Origin: Chloroflexota bacterium
GTDB lineage: Bacteria; Chloroflexota; Dehalococcoidia; DSTF01; RBG-16-68-14
Direction: 5' to 3'
Assembly: GCA_003228685.1 (NCBI GenBank)
Contig: QIFC01000077.1
Coordinates: 1 to 64,000, forward strand
DNA length: 64,000 nt
Made by a program: the position numbers and the translations under genes. The notes under the pieces were generated by a model. That model did not search any database, had not been told where the DNA came from, and was given only the letters and a program-made list of their open reading frames with translations. Shown one piece after another: positions 1 through 7,571 of this stretch. Position 1 is the stretch's first letter; each line of letters begins with the position of its first letter.

Positions 1-35
1 GCGCGATGCGCCGCTTAAAGCCGAACAGGCCGTAG

Positions 36-80
36 AGGACATTCTAGCTGCAACGTAAAGGAGGACATTCTACCTGCAAC
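36..80. repeat. Two 20-nt direct repeats, possible insertion-sequence end
   Basis: The 20-mer at 36-55 recurs at 61-80 with a single base change, a spacing of 25 nt. Closely spaced short repeats like this are often found at the ends of insertion sequences. A plus-strand reading frame is open from the left edge to a TAA at 56-58 and could be the last residues of a transposase cut by the window edge, but 18 codons are too few to tell. The repeats end 13 nt before the stop of the metalloprotease gene. Confidence 0.35.
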
Positions 81-92
81 CCAACAGGGCCT

Positions 93-1973
93 TTAGGCCC
101 GCACGCCAGCGGCCTCTACGCGCTCACGCCGCTCCGTGTTACGGTCGCCCTCGACGCACTCCGGCGGATTCCTGTCTGCCAGCGCGTCGCACGTCTCCTT
201 CCACGTTGGTGGCACGTTTGGGTTCGGGGCAACGCCGCCGTCCTCGATGTCGACGTTGCACTGCTGGAACGTCCGGATTTGGTTGTCGCCGGCCTGGTGG
301 TCAGTCTTCGTGATGCAGTAGAACAGCCCGGCGCCAGTGTTGACGCTGCCGGCGACGATGTCGCTCACGCCCGCCAAGCTACCGTCGTTGATCAGCTCTC
401 CGCAATCGTTCGGCTCGCAGGGGCCTGTCGACGGCGGAATGAAGCCCCAACCGACGGTGCTACCGTGAGTAGCGGCGCAGGTAACGGCGTCGATAAGGTT
501 GTGACCCTGCGTAGCGAGCTTGAAGGACGCGAACGAAGACGCGGGCATCGGGCCTACGGTGCCGACAGTGTTGGCGGGGATACACGAGCTGTCCGTTACG
601 GAAGGGCTAACGATTGTATCCCCGTCCCGAATATGAAGCTGCAAGGCCTTGGAGTTCGGATTGAAGTTGATGAACTGGAGGTTGATGTCTTCAAGGGAAC
701 GGTAGTACGTGAAGACGTAGTCCCAAGCGCCGCTGTCGAATAGCTCGCTGACGGTATACGCCGTACTCGGAGCGCTACAAACATGGGCGGCGGTGCAGGC
801 CACGACTCTGCGATAGACGGTCGTGAGATGGTCCGTAGGCAAGACGTCGTCATACTGGGTCCCCGTGATTGGTCCCGTGCAGCTCGTCGTGAAGAAGCCA
901 GACGGAAGGACGTCCGCCCGGATGATCTTATAGTGGTCCGCGCCGCTGACGGCTGGCCACACGAAGCGGTTGACCGTCGTTGACGGGAAGGAGGCGGCCA
1001 TACCGGACGGGGCGGGCAGGCTGGCCAATACGGTCACCGTGAGGTTCCGCGTTTCCCCCGCATATGGGGGGTCGTGCTGCGGGTCGGCGAAGGTCAGCGG
1101 GAGGATTGGAAACTCCTGCTGCCCACCTTGCAGGCCGGTCACCGGCATGCTGTCTTCGTTCTTGTCCACGGCCGTCAGCGGCTCCCATTGCCCGGTGCAG
1201 TTGTTCCGCCAGTTTATCAGGTACCCTCGTTCGTTGTGAATGTCGCTCCCATCCCAATTGAAGTCGACGGTATTATCTGCAACCGAATTCGCCCCGAAGC
1301 CGGCGACGGCGTCCGCGTGGTAGGCGTCGTGGTAGTTCATTTCGTCGAGCGGTTGCGGCGTTGTGTACCAGCAGTTTTCTGACGTGTCCATGAGCGTGGC
1401 CTGCCCGCCGGGACCACAGCCATTGTAGTCTGCATGGCCCAGGGCGTGCCCCAGCTCGTGGGTGATGTCTCGGGTGGTGTGGTCGCCGCCGTCCGTATGC
1501 GCTAGCCCTGGTCCAAAGAGGTTAGGGTCGGGGTTCATCCGGATATAGATCGGCAAGTCCAGACTGTAATCGCCAACGGCGTCCGTATCAACACAGGCAT
1601 GACTTCCCGGCTGGCAGCGCGAGAAAAGTGAGGTCGTTACGATGACGTCCGCGCCCGTGCAGTTGCTCTGATAGGCGAAGATGTCGATTACGTTTCCGCC
1701 GCCCGTTCCCGCAGTGTCTCTCCATCTGGTAGCGGCCTCCGCGGTGGACAACGGGAATTCTGAACTGCACAGGGTGGGCGTCGCACGCTCGAAGCCCCCT
1801 TCTACCTCGACTCCTTCTATGAGCTTCTTGAGCAGACCAGTCCCACCTGACGGCCAGACCTGCATATGCCCATCCGTATGGTTCGCGCGGATTACCGGGG
1901 CCTGGAATGTCTGAATGGAGCCAACCGCCAGTGCCAGAGAAAAAATGACCATCGCCAGGGCTCGTGATGGCAA
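93..1973 (-). CDS. Secreted metzincin-like zinc metalloprotease
   Basis: Predicted exported protease of about 626 residues. A signal peptide with one hydrophobic stretch opens the protein. The zinc site reads HELGHALGHAD, which fits HExxHxxGxxD with Asp as the third ligand, and is followed about 15 residues later by an ATLMD segment that could be the Met-turn. This is the metzincin signature, with the Asp ligand seen in snapalysin-type enzymes. The long region behind it holds fibronectin-like strands and paired cysteines, so it probably binds substrate or the cell surface. I chose the TTG at 1973 because it lies 1 nt after the stop of the preceding gene and gives an Arg-containing n-region. 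An ATG at 1952 and a TTG at 2012 are alternatives. The last residues are encoded by the tail repeat. The substrate is unknown. Confidence 0.72.
   Translation of the reverse strand: MPSRALAMVIFSLALAVGSIQTFQAPVIRANHTDGHMQVWPSGGTGLLKKLIEGVEVEGGFERATPTLCSSEFPLSTAEAATRWRDTAGTGGGNVIDIFAYQSNCTGADVIVTTSLFSRCQPGSHACVDTDAVGDYSLDLPIYIRMNPDPNLFGPGLAHTDGGDHTTRDITHELGHALGHADYNGCGPGGQATLMDTSENCWYTTPQPLDEMNYHDAYHADAVAGFGANSVADNTVDFNWDGSDIHNERGYLINWRNNCTGQWEPLTAVDKNEDSMPVTGLQGGQQEFPILPLTFADPQHDPPYAGETRNLTVTVLASLPAPSGMAASFPSTTVNRFVWPAVSGADHYKIIRADVLPSGFFTTSCTGPITGTQYDDVLPTDHLTTVYRRVVACTAAHVCSAPSTAYTVSELFDSGAWDYVFTYYRSLEDINLQFINFNPNSKALQLHIRDGDTIVSPSVTDSSCIPANTVGTVGPMPASSFASFKLATQGHNLIDAVTCAATHGSTVGWGFIPPSTGPCEPNDCGELINDGSLAGVSDIVAGSVNTGAGLFYCITKTDHQAGDNQIRTFQQCNVDIEDGGVAPNPNVPPTWKETCDALADRNPPECVEGDRNTERRERVEAAGVRA
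94..149 (-). repeat. Gene-tail repeat, copy 1 (end of the metalloprotease gene)
   Basis: This 56-nt stretch encodes the last 18 or so residues of the metalloprotease and recurs at 2656-2711 with five mismatches. The two copies are direct repeats enclosing the metalloprotease and the 201-residue membrane protein. Confidence 0.75.
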
Positions 1974-1974
1974 G

Positions 1975-2580
1975 CTAGCAGTCGCGGGAAATCGTCGCGG
2001 CGATCTGGTCAAATACGGGCCCTAGGCTGCCTTCCAGCACGGTTCTGCCTAGCTCTTGTGCCGTGTCTGAATCGAATACCACCGCGGACTCAGTTCCCAA
2101 CGACCCAAAGGCTATGCTCGTAACGCCGCCCGGGTCGTTCACGGCGGTGTGAATGTCGAAGGTGTAGCCGCCTGGAAGGTAGAAGGAGAGGCACTGCCCA
2201 TATGCGTACCATTGCCCGCCGTCGGCAGTCCCACGCGCCGCGCCCACCGGGTTCTCTGGGCGCGACGGCGGAGGCGGCAGCGCAGGCCACTTGGTCGGTT
2301 CGGCGGTCGCCGTCGGCGCGGGCGGCGCCTCCGTCGGCGGCAGCGCGGTGGGGGTGGGCGTGGGCTGGGGTGTCGGCGGCTCCGTGGTCGGAGTTGGCGT
2401 TGCCAGCGGGGCTGTTGGGCTCGCGGATACGGTCGCGCCTGCCGGGACGGATGTACCGTCGCCGCCGCCTGGGCCGGTCTGGTACGCGAAGTACGCCCCA
2501 GCGCTGAGGCCGCCGATCGAAACGGCAACCAGGCCAACTTTGGCCAGTCCCGCGAGGACTCCGGATGAGATCACGCCCAT
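1975..2580 (-). CDS. Membrane-anchored protein with Pro/Thr linker, unknown function
   Basis: About 201 residues. An N-terminal hydrophobic helix at residues 8-32 is followed by a Pro/Thr/Ala-rich low-complexity linker of about 70 residues, typical of a wall-spanning spacer. A compact C-terminal domain of about 90 residues begins after the SRPEN segment and contains two cysteines, one of them the last residue. The gene lies directly upstream of the metalloprotease and is probably co-transcribed, so the two may work together at the cell surface. I do not recognise the C-terminal domain; it resembles the small globular tails of other Pro/Thr-linker lipoprotein-like proteins. Its stop is 1 nt from the proposed protease start, which suggests translational coupling. 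Confidence 0.6.
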   Translation of the reverse strand: MGVISSGVLAGLAKVGLVAVSIGGLSAGAYFAYQTGPGGGDGTSVPAGATVSASPTAPLATPTPTTEPPTPQPTPTPTALPPTEAPPAPTATAEPTKWPALPPPPSRPENPVGAARGTADGGQWYAYGQCLSFYLPGGYTFDIHTAVNDPGGVTSIAFGSLGTESAVVFDSDTAQELGRTVLEGSLGPVFDQIAATISRDC

Positions 2581-2655
2581 ACTTACTCGCTCCGCCTCTT
2601 ACTCCGTGTGTGCCGCATACAATAGAGTCCGGAGCGCTGTCTGTCAAGAGCCATG

Positions 2656-2711
2656 TAGGCCCGTACGCCAGCAGCCTCTACGCGCTCGCGCCGCTCCATG
2701 CTACGGTCGCC
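2656..2711 (-). repeat. Gene-tail repeat, copy 2 (orphan)
   Basis: Matches 94-149 at 51 of 56 positions. In the minus-strand reading the same residues (ERRERVEAAGVRA) are encoded but the stop codon is replaced by a sense codon. No gene body precedes it, so it is an orphan tail. Confidence 0.75.
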
Positions 2712-2730
2712 ATGTCGCCCCGTGGGGCAG

Positions 2731-2773
2731 CCAGCAGAAGCGAAGCTTCTGCCAAGCTGACCGAAGGTCAGCC
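2731..2773 (-). repeat. Double-hairpin palindromic element, copy 1 (inverted)
   Basis: Read on the minus strand it has one stem with arms GCTGACC/GGTCAGC around TTC, followed by a second with arms GCAGAAGC/GCTTCTGC around TTC. It has the layout of the copies at 40271, 40366, 43266, 45211, 45290 and 45401, and lies just upstream of the promoter of the next plus-strand gene. Confidence 0.7.
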
Positions 2774-2776
2774 GTC

Positions 2777-2782
2777 TATAAT
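2777..2782 (+). promoter_or_regulatory. Promoter -10 box TATAAT
   Basis: A perfect TATAAT lies 16 nt before the ATG at 2799. A start at the ATG at 2781 would overlap this box, so the box argues for 2799 as the true start. No clear -35 is seen; the hairpin element occupies that place. Confidence 0.5.
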
Positions 2783-2798
2783 GAGTCGCTACACCGTC

Positions 2799-3428
2799 AT
2801 GAGCGACACCAACGAAACGCGTGAGATCGACATGCACCGGCGCGTGTGCGTGATAGGGCCAGACGTCATCGACTTCCGGCCCGCGCGCAGCGCCGCCGCC
2901 GCGCCCGCCATCGGCTTCGTGCTGGGCGTAATCGCCTTCGTGGCCGTGGTGCTCTGGCTGGAGGAGCTGCCCTTCACGCTCGCGCTGCTGCTGATGGGCG
3001 GCGCCATCCTCCTCGTGCCGTTCTCCGGCATGGGCTTCGTCTACTCGGTCTACGGCGCGAACGTCGTCGTCAACAGGGAGAAGCGCACGGCCGTCTGGCA
3101 GCAGGGCCTCTTCGGCATGGGCGTCGGCACCGAAGAGCTGGTGCCGTTCGAGAAGATCGAACAGATCGAGATCGAGGACGTCGGCGACTCCCTGGACGAG
3201 CACGGCAACCCCGACCTGGCCCAGTATGAGGTGCGGTTGCTCAAGAAGAGCGGCAAGCAGCTCCAACTCGGCCAGATCAACGTCCCCGGCGACATGCTGG
3301 AGGATGGCATCCGTCGCGCCCGCCTCGTCGGCGAGGCCGTCGCGGGCATGGTCGAGAAGCCGCTGAAGGAGATCGGCGTCGAACCGCGCAGACGCTATCG
3401 CAAGCGCGACGAATCGCCGGTCGCATAG
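2799..3428 (+). CDS. Membrane protein, possible PH-like domain
   Basis: About 209 residues. Two transmembrane helices at roughly residues 35-55 and 60-80 are separated by a very short turn and followed by a soluble domain rich in beta-strand-like segments (VVVNREKRTAVWQQG, then EKIEQIEIEDV), the pattern of bacterial PH-like domains. The start at 2799 is preferred over 2781 because of the overlapping -10 box. The gene lies 3 nt upstream of a glycosyltransferase and is probably co-transcribed with it, so a role in envelope assembly is possible. No catalytic motif is visible and the function is unassigned. Confidence 0.7.
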   Translation: MSDTNETREIDMHRRVCVIGPDVIDFRPARSAAAAPAIGFVLGVIAFVAVVLWLEELPFTLALLLMGGAILLVPFSGMGFVYSVYGANVVVNREKRTAVWQQGLFGMGVGTEELVPFEKIEQIEIEDVGDSLDEHGNPDLAQYEVRLLKKSGKQLQLGQINVPGDMLEDGIRRARLVGEAVAGMVEKPLKEIGVEPRRRYRKRDESPVA

Positions 3429-3431
3429 CGC

Positions 3432-4238
3432 ATGGCCACTGAAGACGCGCCCGCATCCCCGTCCACGTCAATGTCAATGCTTAGCCTGAGCTACGTCGTT
3501 CCCGCCTACAACGAGGAGGAGCGCCTGGGCGGCTCACTCGCGACGCTCATCGCCTATAGCACTGCGCAGTCTTATGCAGTCGAGATCATCATCGTCGATG
3601 ACGGCAGCGCCGACCGCACCGCCGAGATCGCCACGGCCGCGCTCGCGGATCTACCGGACGGCGTCTTCGCGAAGCTCATCCAGCACAAGGTCAACCGGGG
3701 CAAAGGCGCCGCCGTCCGCACCGGGGCGCTCGCCGCGTCCAACGATGTCGTGCTCTATCTGGACGCCGACCTCTCCACCCTGCCGGATCAGACCCCGAAG
3801 CTGCTCGCCGCGCTTGCTGCCGGGGCGCCCTTCGGCGCCACCGGCGCCGACATCGCCATCGGCAGCCGCATCCGGCCTGAGGGCGGCGATATGCGCGCCT
3901 CGCAGCCGGCCTGGCGTCGTGTCGGCGGCAGGCTGTTCGCCCTCCTCCGTCGCCGGCTGCTCCTCTCCGGCATCGAGGACACGCAGTGCGGGTTCAAAGC
4001 GTTCACCAGGCCCGCGGCGCAAGCCATCTTCTCACGCCAACAACTCGATGGCTGGGCGTTCGATGCGGAACTGCTCTATCTGGCGCATCGTCTGGGATAC
4101 AGCGTCGTCCAGGTGCCAATCGAGTGGCGCCACGTGGAGGGATCGCGATTCCAACTCGGCGCAGGCTCCGCCTATCGTGAGGTGCGCGACCTCGTGCGCG
4201 TGCGCTGGCTGCATCGGGGGCTAACCTCAGGCGACTAG
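3432..4238 (+). CDS. Family 2 glycosyltransferase (dolichol/polyprenyl-phosphate hexose synthase type)
   Basis: A 268-residue GT-A enzyme. The N-terminal Rossmann-like segment is YVVPAYNEEERLGGS, the nucleotide-binding region has DDGSADRT, and the metal-binding motif is DADLST. A later DTQCGFK motif is characteristic of the ALG5/DPM1-like branch, which moves a sugar from a nucleotide to a polyprenyl phosphate at the membrane. There is no transmembrane tail. It follows the membrane protein by 3 nt. A second member of the same branch lies at 12743-13468. The donor sugar cannot be read from the sequence. Confidence 0.85.
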   Translation: MATEDAPASPSTSMSMLSLSYVVPAYNEEERLGGSLATLIAYSTAQSYAVEIIIVDDGSADRTAEIATAALADLPDGVFAKLIQHKVNRGKGAAVRTGALAASNDVVLYLDADLSTLPDQTPKLLAALAAGAPFGATGADIAIGSRIRPEGGDMRASQPAWRRVGGRLFALLRRRLLLSGIEDTQCGFKAFTRPAAQAIFSRQQLDGWAFDAELLYLAHRLGYSVVQVPIEWRHVEGSRFQLGAGSAYREVRDLVRVRWLHRGLTSGD

Positions 4239-4254
4239 ATCAATCAGATAAACA

Positions 4255-4284
4255 TTGACAGTTGAGCAACTGTGCAAGTATAAT
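4255..4284 (+). promoter_or_regulatory. Strong sigma-70-type promoter of the zinc operon
   Basis: TTGACA (4255-4260) and TATAAT (4279-4284) are both perfect and separated by 18 nt. The -10 box ends 7 nt before the ATG at 4292, so transcription should begin at or next to the start codon and give a leaderless mRNA. Confidence 0.85.
4258..4273. promoter_or_regulatory. Operator palindrome ACAGTTG-AG-CAACTGT
   Basis: A perfect 7-bp inverted repeat with a 2-nt centre overlaps the last bases of the -35 box and fills part of the spacer. Dimeric ArsR/SmtB repressors bind such palindromes and block RNA polymerase. A second, weaker inverted pair (GCAAG at 4274, CTTGC at 4287) surrounds the -10 box. The likely ligand is the product of the adjacent gene. 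Confidence 0.7.
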
Positions 4285-4291
4285 TGCTTGC

Positions 4292-4657
4292 ATGGGAGCT
4301 AGTGCAACGGTCGCGGATCGATCCGGCGAAGCTCATAGCGAGAGCGTTGCCATGGTCCTCAGTTCGCTGATCGAGCGAACGACCGCAGCGGACGTGGCGA
4401 ACGTCTTCCGCGTCCTCTCTGATCCGACGCGCGTCTGCATCATCCATGCGCTATCGCTCGGCGAACTCTGCAACGGCGACCTCGCCGCGGTCCTGGCCAT
4501 CTCAGAATCGGCCGTGTCGCACCAGATGCGGGAGCTGCGGCTGATGAAGTTGGTCACCGCCGACAAGCGCGGCCGGCACGTCTACTACCGGCTCACCGAC
4601 GCGCACATCCAGCACATCTTCCAGGACACGCTGCGCCACGTGCAGGAGGACGCCTAG
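4292..4657 (+). CDS. Zinc-sensing ArsR/SmtB family repressor
   Basis: About 121 residues with a winged helix-turn-helix (SDPTRVCIIHAL, then SESAVSHQMRELRLMKLV). The C-terminal alpha-5 helix has the residue pattern D-x-H-x10-H-x2-E, the interfacial zinc site of SmtB/CzrA-type sensors. The alpha-3 region has only one cysteine (ELCNGDL), so the cadmium/lead-type alpha-3 site is missing. It should repress its own operon and release DNA when zinc is high. The next gene, 5 nt downstream, is a cation exporter, which supports this. The start at 4292 lies 7 nt after the -10 box, so an upstream start would not be transcribed. Confidence 0.9.
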   Translation: MGASATVADRSGEAHSESVAMVLSSLIERTTAADVANVFRVLSDPTRVCIIHALSLGELCNGDLAAVLAISESAVSHQMRELRLMKLVTADKRGRHVYYRLTDAHIQHIFQDTLRHVQEDA

Positions 4658-4662
4658 GTGCG

Positions 4663-5631
4663 ATGAGTAGGGACGTATCGGACGGCCTGAACGAAGCGCG
4701 CCTGTCGAACCGGCGCGCACTAACGATAGCGCTCGTCATTGCCTTCGTGTTCCTGATTGCTGAGGTCATCGGTGGCGTGCTCACGAACAGCCTGGCCCTC
4801 ATCGCTGACGCGGGCCACATGGCATCCGATGTGCTGGCGGTGTCGTTGGCGCTTGCCGCCATCTGGATGGCGAGCCGCCCAGCCAGCCCCCAGCAGACGT
4901 TCGGTTACCAGCGCGCGGAAGTTCTGGCGGCCGCCGCCAACGGCGCCATCCTGCTGCTGGTGGCAGCGTACGTCTTCTGGCAGGCAGCCCTGCGCCTGGG
5001 TGATCCACCTGAGGTAGAGAGCGGACTAATGCTCGCTGTCGGGGCCGCCGGTCTGGCTGCCAACGTGGCCAGCGCGTTCATCTTGCACGGCCAGCAGAGC
5101 GAGAGCCTCAACGTCCGCGGCGCGTTCTACCACGTGCTCGGCGACCTGGCGGGCTCGATCGGTGTGATGGTTGCGGGCATCATCATGCTGACCACCGGCT
5201 GGTTCCTGGCCGACCCGCTGGTCAGCGTCGTGATCGGGCTGCTGATCGTGCTCGGCGCTGTCCGCCTCTTGCGAGACTCACTGACCGTGCTGCTGGAGAC
5301 CGTGCCCAGCCACATCGATTCAGCGTCCGTAGAACGCGCGCTAACTGACACGGAAGGCGTGGTAGATCTGCACGACCTTCACATCTGGACCGTCACGTCG
5401 GGGCTTGTGGCGCTGAGTTGCCACTGCGAACTGACGGGCGATCGCGACTCGGATCAGGTGCTTGCGGAGCTGTGCGACATGCTCCACGAGCGGTTCGCGA
5501 TTCACCACGTGACGATCCAGCCGGAGGTCGAGAGGCTTCATGGTGGCACGGGCGATCACTCGCTGCCGCGCTGCACGAGCGACATTGGGCACGAGCACAG
5601 GCCAGCGGAGGTGGCGTCTACTGAACGCTAG
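4663..5631 (+). CDS. Cation diffusion facilitator, zinc exporter (CzcD/ZitB type)
   Basis: 322 residues with six transmembrane helices in the first 210 and a cytoplasmic C-terminal domain. The paired metal site of the family is present: HxxxD-type motifs ADAGHMASD in helix 2 and HVLGDLAGS in helix 5. The C-terminal HDLHIW segment and late histidines match the regulatory zinc sites of the family. It exchanges cytoplasmic zinc for protons and would lower intracellular zinc. It is co-transcribed with the repressor at 4292. Its 3' end overlaps the convergent gene by 14 nt, so there is no room for an intergenic terminator. Confidence 0.92.
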   Translation: MSRDVSDGLNEARLSNRRALTIALVIAFVFLIAEVIGGVLTNSLALIADAGHMASDVLAVSLALAAIWMASRPASPQQTFGYQRAEVLAAAANGAILLLVAAYVFWQAALRLGDPPEVESGLMLAVGAAGLAANVASAFILHGQQSESLNVRGAFYHVLGDLAGSIGVMVAGIIMLTTGWFLADPLVSVVIGLLIVLGAVRLLRDSLTVLLETVPSHIDSASVERALTDTEGVVDLHDLHIWTVTSGLVALSCHCELTGDRDSDQVLAELCDMLHERFAIHHVTIQPEVERLHGGTGDHSLPRCTSDIGHEHRPAEVASTER

Positions 5632-7414
5632 GACGCGAACGGGCGATCAGCACAATCCCCACGACGCCCGCCAGGACCAACGCCAGCACACCAGAGCCGA
5701 TCAGGAATCGCAGGAGCCCGTCCCGGTCAGCGCCGTCGATCTGAGACGTGGCGTCTCGCGCTAGCCGCTCTGACTTCGAGAACTCCGCGGCGGCGAAGGC
5801 GTCCGCGGCTTCTCCCAACGCCGCGTCCGGGTCCTTGCCGATCAGGCCGATGTCCGTCCAGAAGTCGCGCGGCTCGCGGATCCGTTCTCTAGCGTCTACG
5901 TAGGTCTGGAGCGCTCGTTCCGCAGCCGAGAGGAGGCTCTCCGCCTCGTCGAAGTCCCATTCAGCGATAAGCTGGCCGATGCGCGCTGGCAGACCAAAGC
6001 CGGCGCTTTGGGTGGCTGGCCGGAGCGCGTCGAGTCGATCCTGCAGGTCACGGCGCTGCTCTAGGGCCGGCCCGTACGATGCGGGGAAGACCGCGTCAAG
6101 GAAGAGCCCGTCCAGGCGCAGGCCGCTCGCCTCTTCCAGTAAACCCAGGTACGTTTCGCTGTCCACACCACCGCCGCGCGTTGTGGCCTCTGCGTTCGCG
6201 CCCTGCAGCGCATCCAGCCCGGCCGTCTCAGCGAGTTGCTCAATGAACGTTCGTGACTTGTAGTAGCCCGTCTCCTCGATCAGAAGCTCCTCCTGACCGG
6301 CGCCGATCAGGTGGCGGCTCCGTCCCCAATTATCCAGCTGAAGATCCACGATCACGGGAGGTGTCAGGGACTCGAATGGGTCCACGAGAGCCAGCAGCGA
6401 CTCTGCGGCGCGCTCTGACATGAACTCTGCCAGACCCTCGGCGATCCAACGGTCCTCGAACGGCTGCGTCCAGAGGTGCGCTAGTTCGTGTAGGGCCACG
6501 ACATCTCCTGCCAGCGGCGAGATACCGATTACGCAGCTATCAAAGAGGCAGCCGAACGTCCCCTCGTAGCCGGCGATCTCCTGGCGGCCCCGTTCCGCGA
6601 TCTCGAGTTCCGATGGTCCCTGATACACCGCGCCGAAGAGCTCTTCAAGGACGGGTAGCGCTGCCTCGGCCAGCTCGCGCATGTGGGTGGCCCACGCCTC
6701 TTCGCCGGGGAAGTGGCGGAGGGTGATGGTGACGTCGCCGGCAGCCAAGGGCACGGAAAAGCTGGAGCTGTTCAGCACCCCGGCCCGCGCGACCTCCACG
6801 AATGCGGCCACCTGCACGAACTCGGAGGCGCCGCAGGAGAAGACTCCGCCGGGCGTCAGCGGACAGTCGATCGCTTCGACAGTCACCTCCCAATTCGGGT
6901 CGGTGGTGGTGGTGATGCGCACCTCAGACGAATCGCCGCTCGCGATGGCGGGAAGGAAGACATAGCTGTCGCTAGCGAGCAGCGCGGTGTCACGCCCTTC
7001 AACGAGGTCGTACGTCAGCTCGAACGCATACGTCTCGTCGTAGTAGAGTCGCCGGTCGAACGTGACTTCCGCGATGTCGATCGGCCCTTCGCCGGAGCTA
7101 TCGATGTCGACGCTTAGCGCCACGCCCGCCGGGCCGGTCGCTTGGACCAACGTCGCGCCGCGCAGGATCGGCACGGTGAGACTCTCGTAGAAGGAGACGC
7201 TCCCGAAGTCGCTGCGGACAGTGTCAGGGTCGTTGTTGTCCAGCGAGACCTGCCACGACACGTGAACTGGACCCTGATCGGGTTGGACATCGTACGTCAC
7301 AAGGCTAGAGATGCGCAGCAGTTCGTCGGCGGACGCCGTAGGCACATCCGAACTGAGCCAGCCTGCGAGCAGGAGGGCTGACGTTGCCAGGGCTGCTACG
7401 GCATAGCGTATCAT
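5618..7414 (-). CDS. Secreted, membrane-anchored gluzincin-like peptidase
   Basis: 598 residues. A signal peptide covers residues 1-30, and a C-terminal helix (FLIGSGVLALVLAGVVG) followed by Arg-containing residues anchors the protein with its catalytic part outside. The motif HELAHLW, followed after about 17 residues by EGLAEF, gives the HExxH plus Glu zinc ligands of M1-like (peptidase MA) enzymes. The N-terminal 230 residues are strand-rich, like the beta domain before such catalytic domains. The segment between catalytic domain and anchor is helical, with many Glu and Arg. Substrate unknown. It is convergent with the zinc exporter and divergent from purF. Confidence 0.75.
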   Translation of the reverse strand: MIRYAVAALATSALLLAGWLSSDVPTASADELLRISSLVTYDVQPDQGPVHVSWQVSLDNNDPDTVRSDFGSVSFYESLTVPILRGATLVQATGPAGVALSVDIDSSGEGPIDIAEVTFDRRLYYDETYAFELTYDLVEGRDTALLASDSYVFLPAIASGDSSEVRITTTTDPNWEVTVEAIDCPLTPGGVFSCGASEFVQVAAFVEVARAGVLNSSSFSVPLAAGDVTITLRHFPGEEAWATHMRELAEAALPVLEELFGAVYQGPSELEIAERGRQEIAGYEGTFGCLFDSCVIGISPLAGDVVALHELAHLWTQPFEDRWIAEGLAEFMSERAAESLLALVDPFESLTPPVIVDLQLDNWGRSRHLIGAGQEELLIEETGYYKSRTFIEQLAETAGLDALQGANAEATTRGGGVDSETYLGLLEEASGLRLDGLFLDAVFPASYGPALEQRRDLQDRLDALRPATQSAGFGLPARIGQLIAEWDFDEAESLLSAAERALQTYVDARERIREPRDFWTDIGLIGKDPDAALGEAADAFAAAEFSKSERLARDATSQIDGADRDGLLRFLIGSGVLALVLAGVVGIVLIARSRPSVQ

Positions 7415-7550
7415 GCTCTTCCTATTATCGGTGACGCGTAAACGGTTGCGTCAATTCTATGCTGCTGATAGACTTGAAATCGCCGGCAGCAACCTCGCCG
7501 AGAATCAAGCCGGCGGACCGCACGGGCCCAGGCCCGGAGGTACGTTTGAG

Positions 7551-7571
7551 CCCGACTCTTCGTGAGTCGGG
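7551..7571. other. 8-bp hairpin with TTCGT loop across the purF start
   Basis: CCCGACTC at 7551-7558 and GAGTCGGG at 7564-7571 pair perfectly. The hairpin sits where codons for the N-terminal catalytic cysteine of PurF would be expected. It could impede sequencing or assembly, or could be an attenuator; no run of T follows. Confidence 0.6.
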
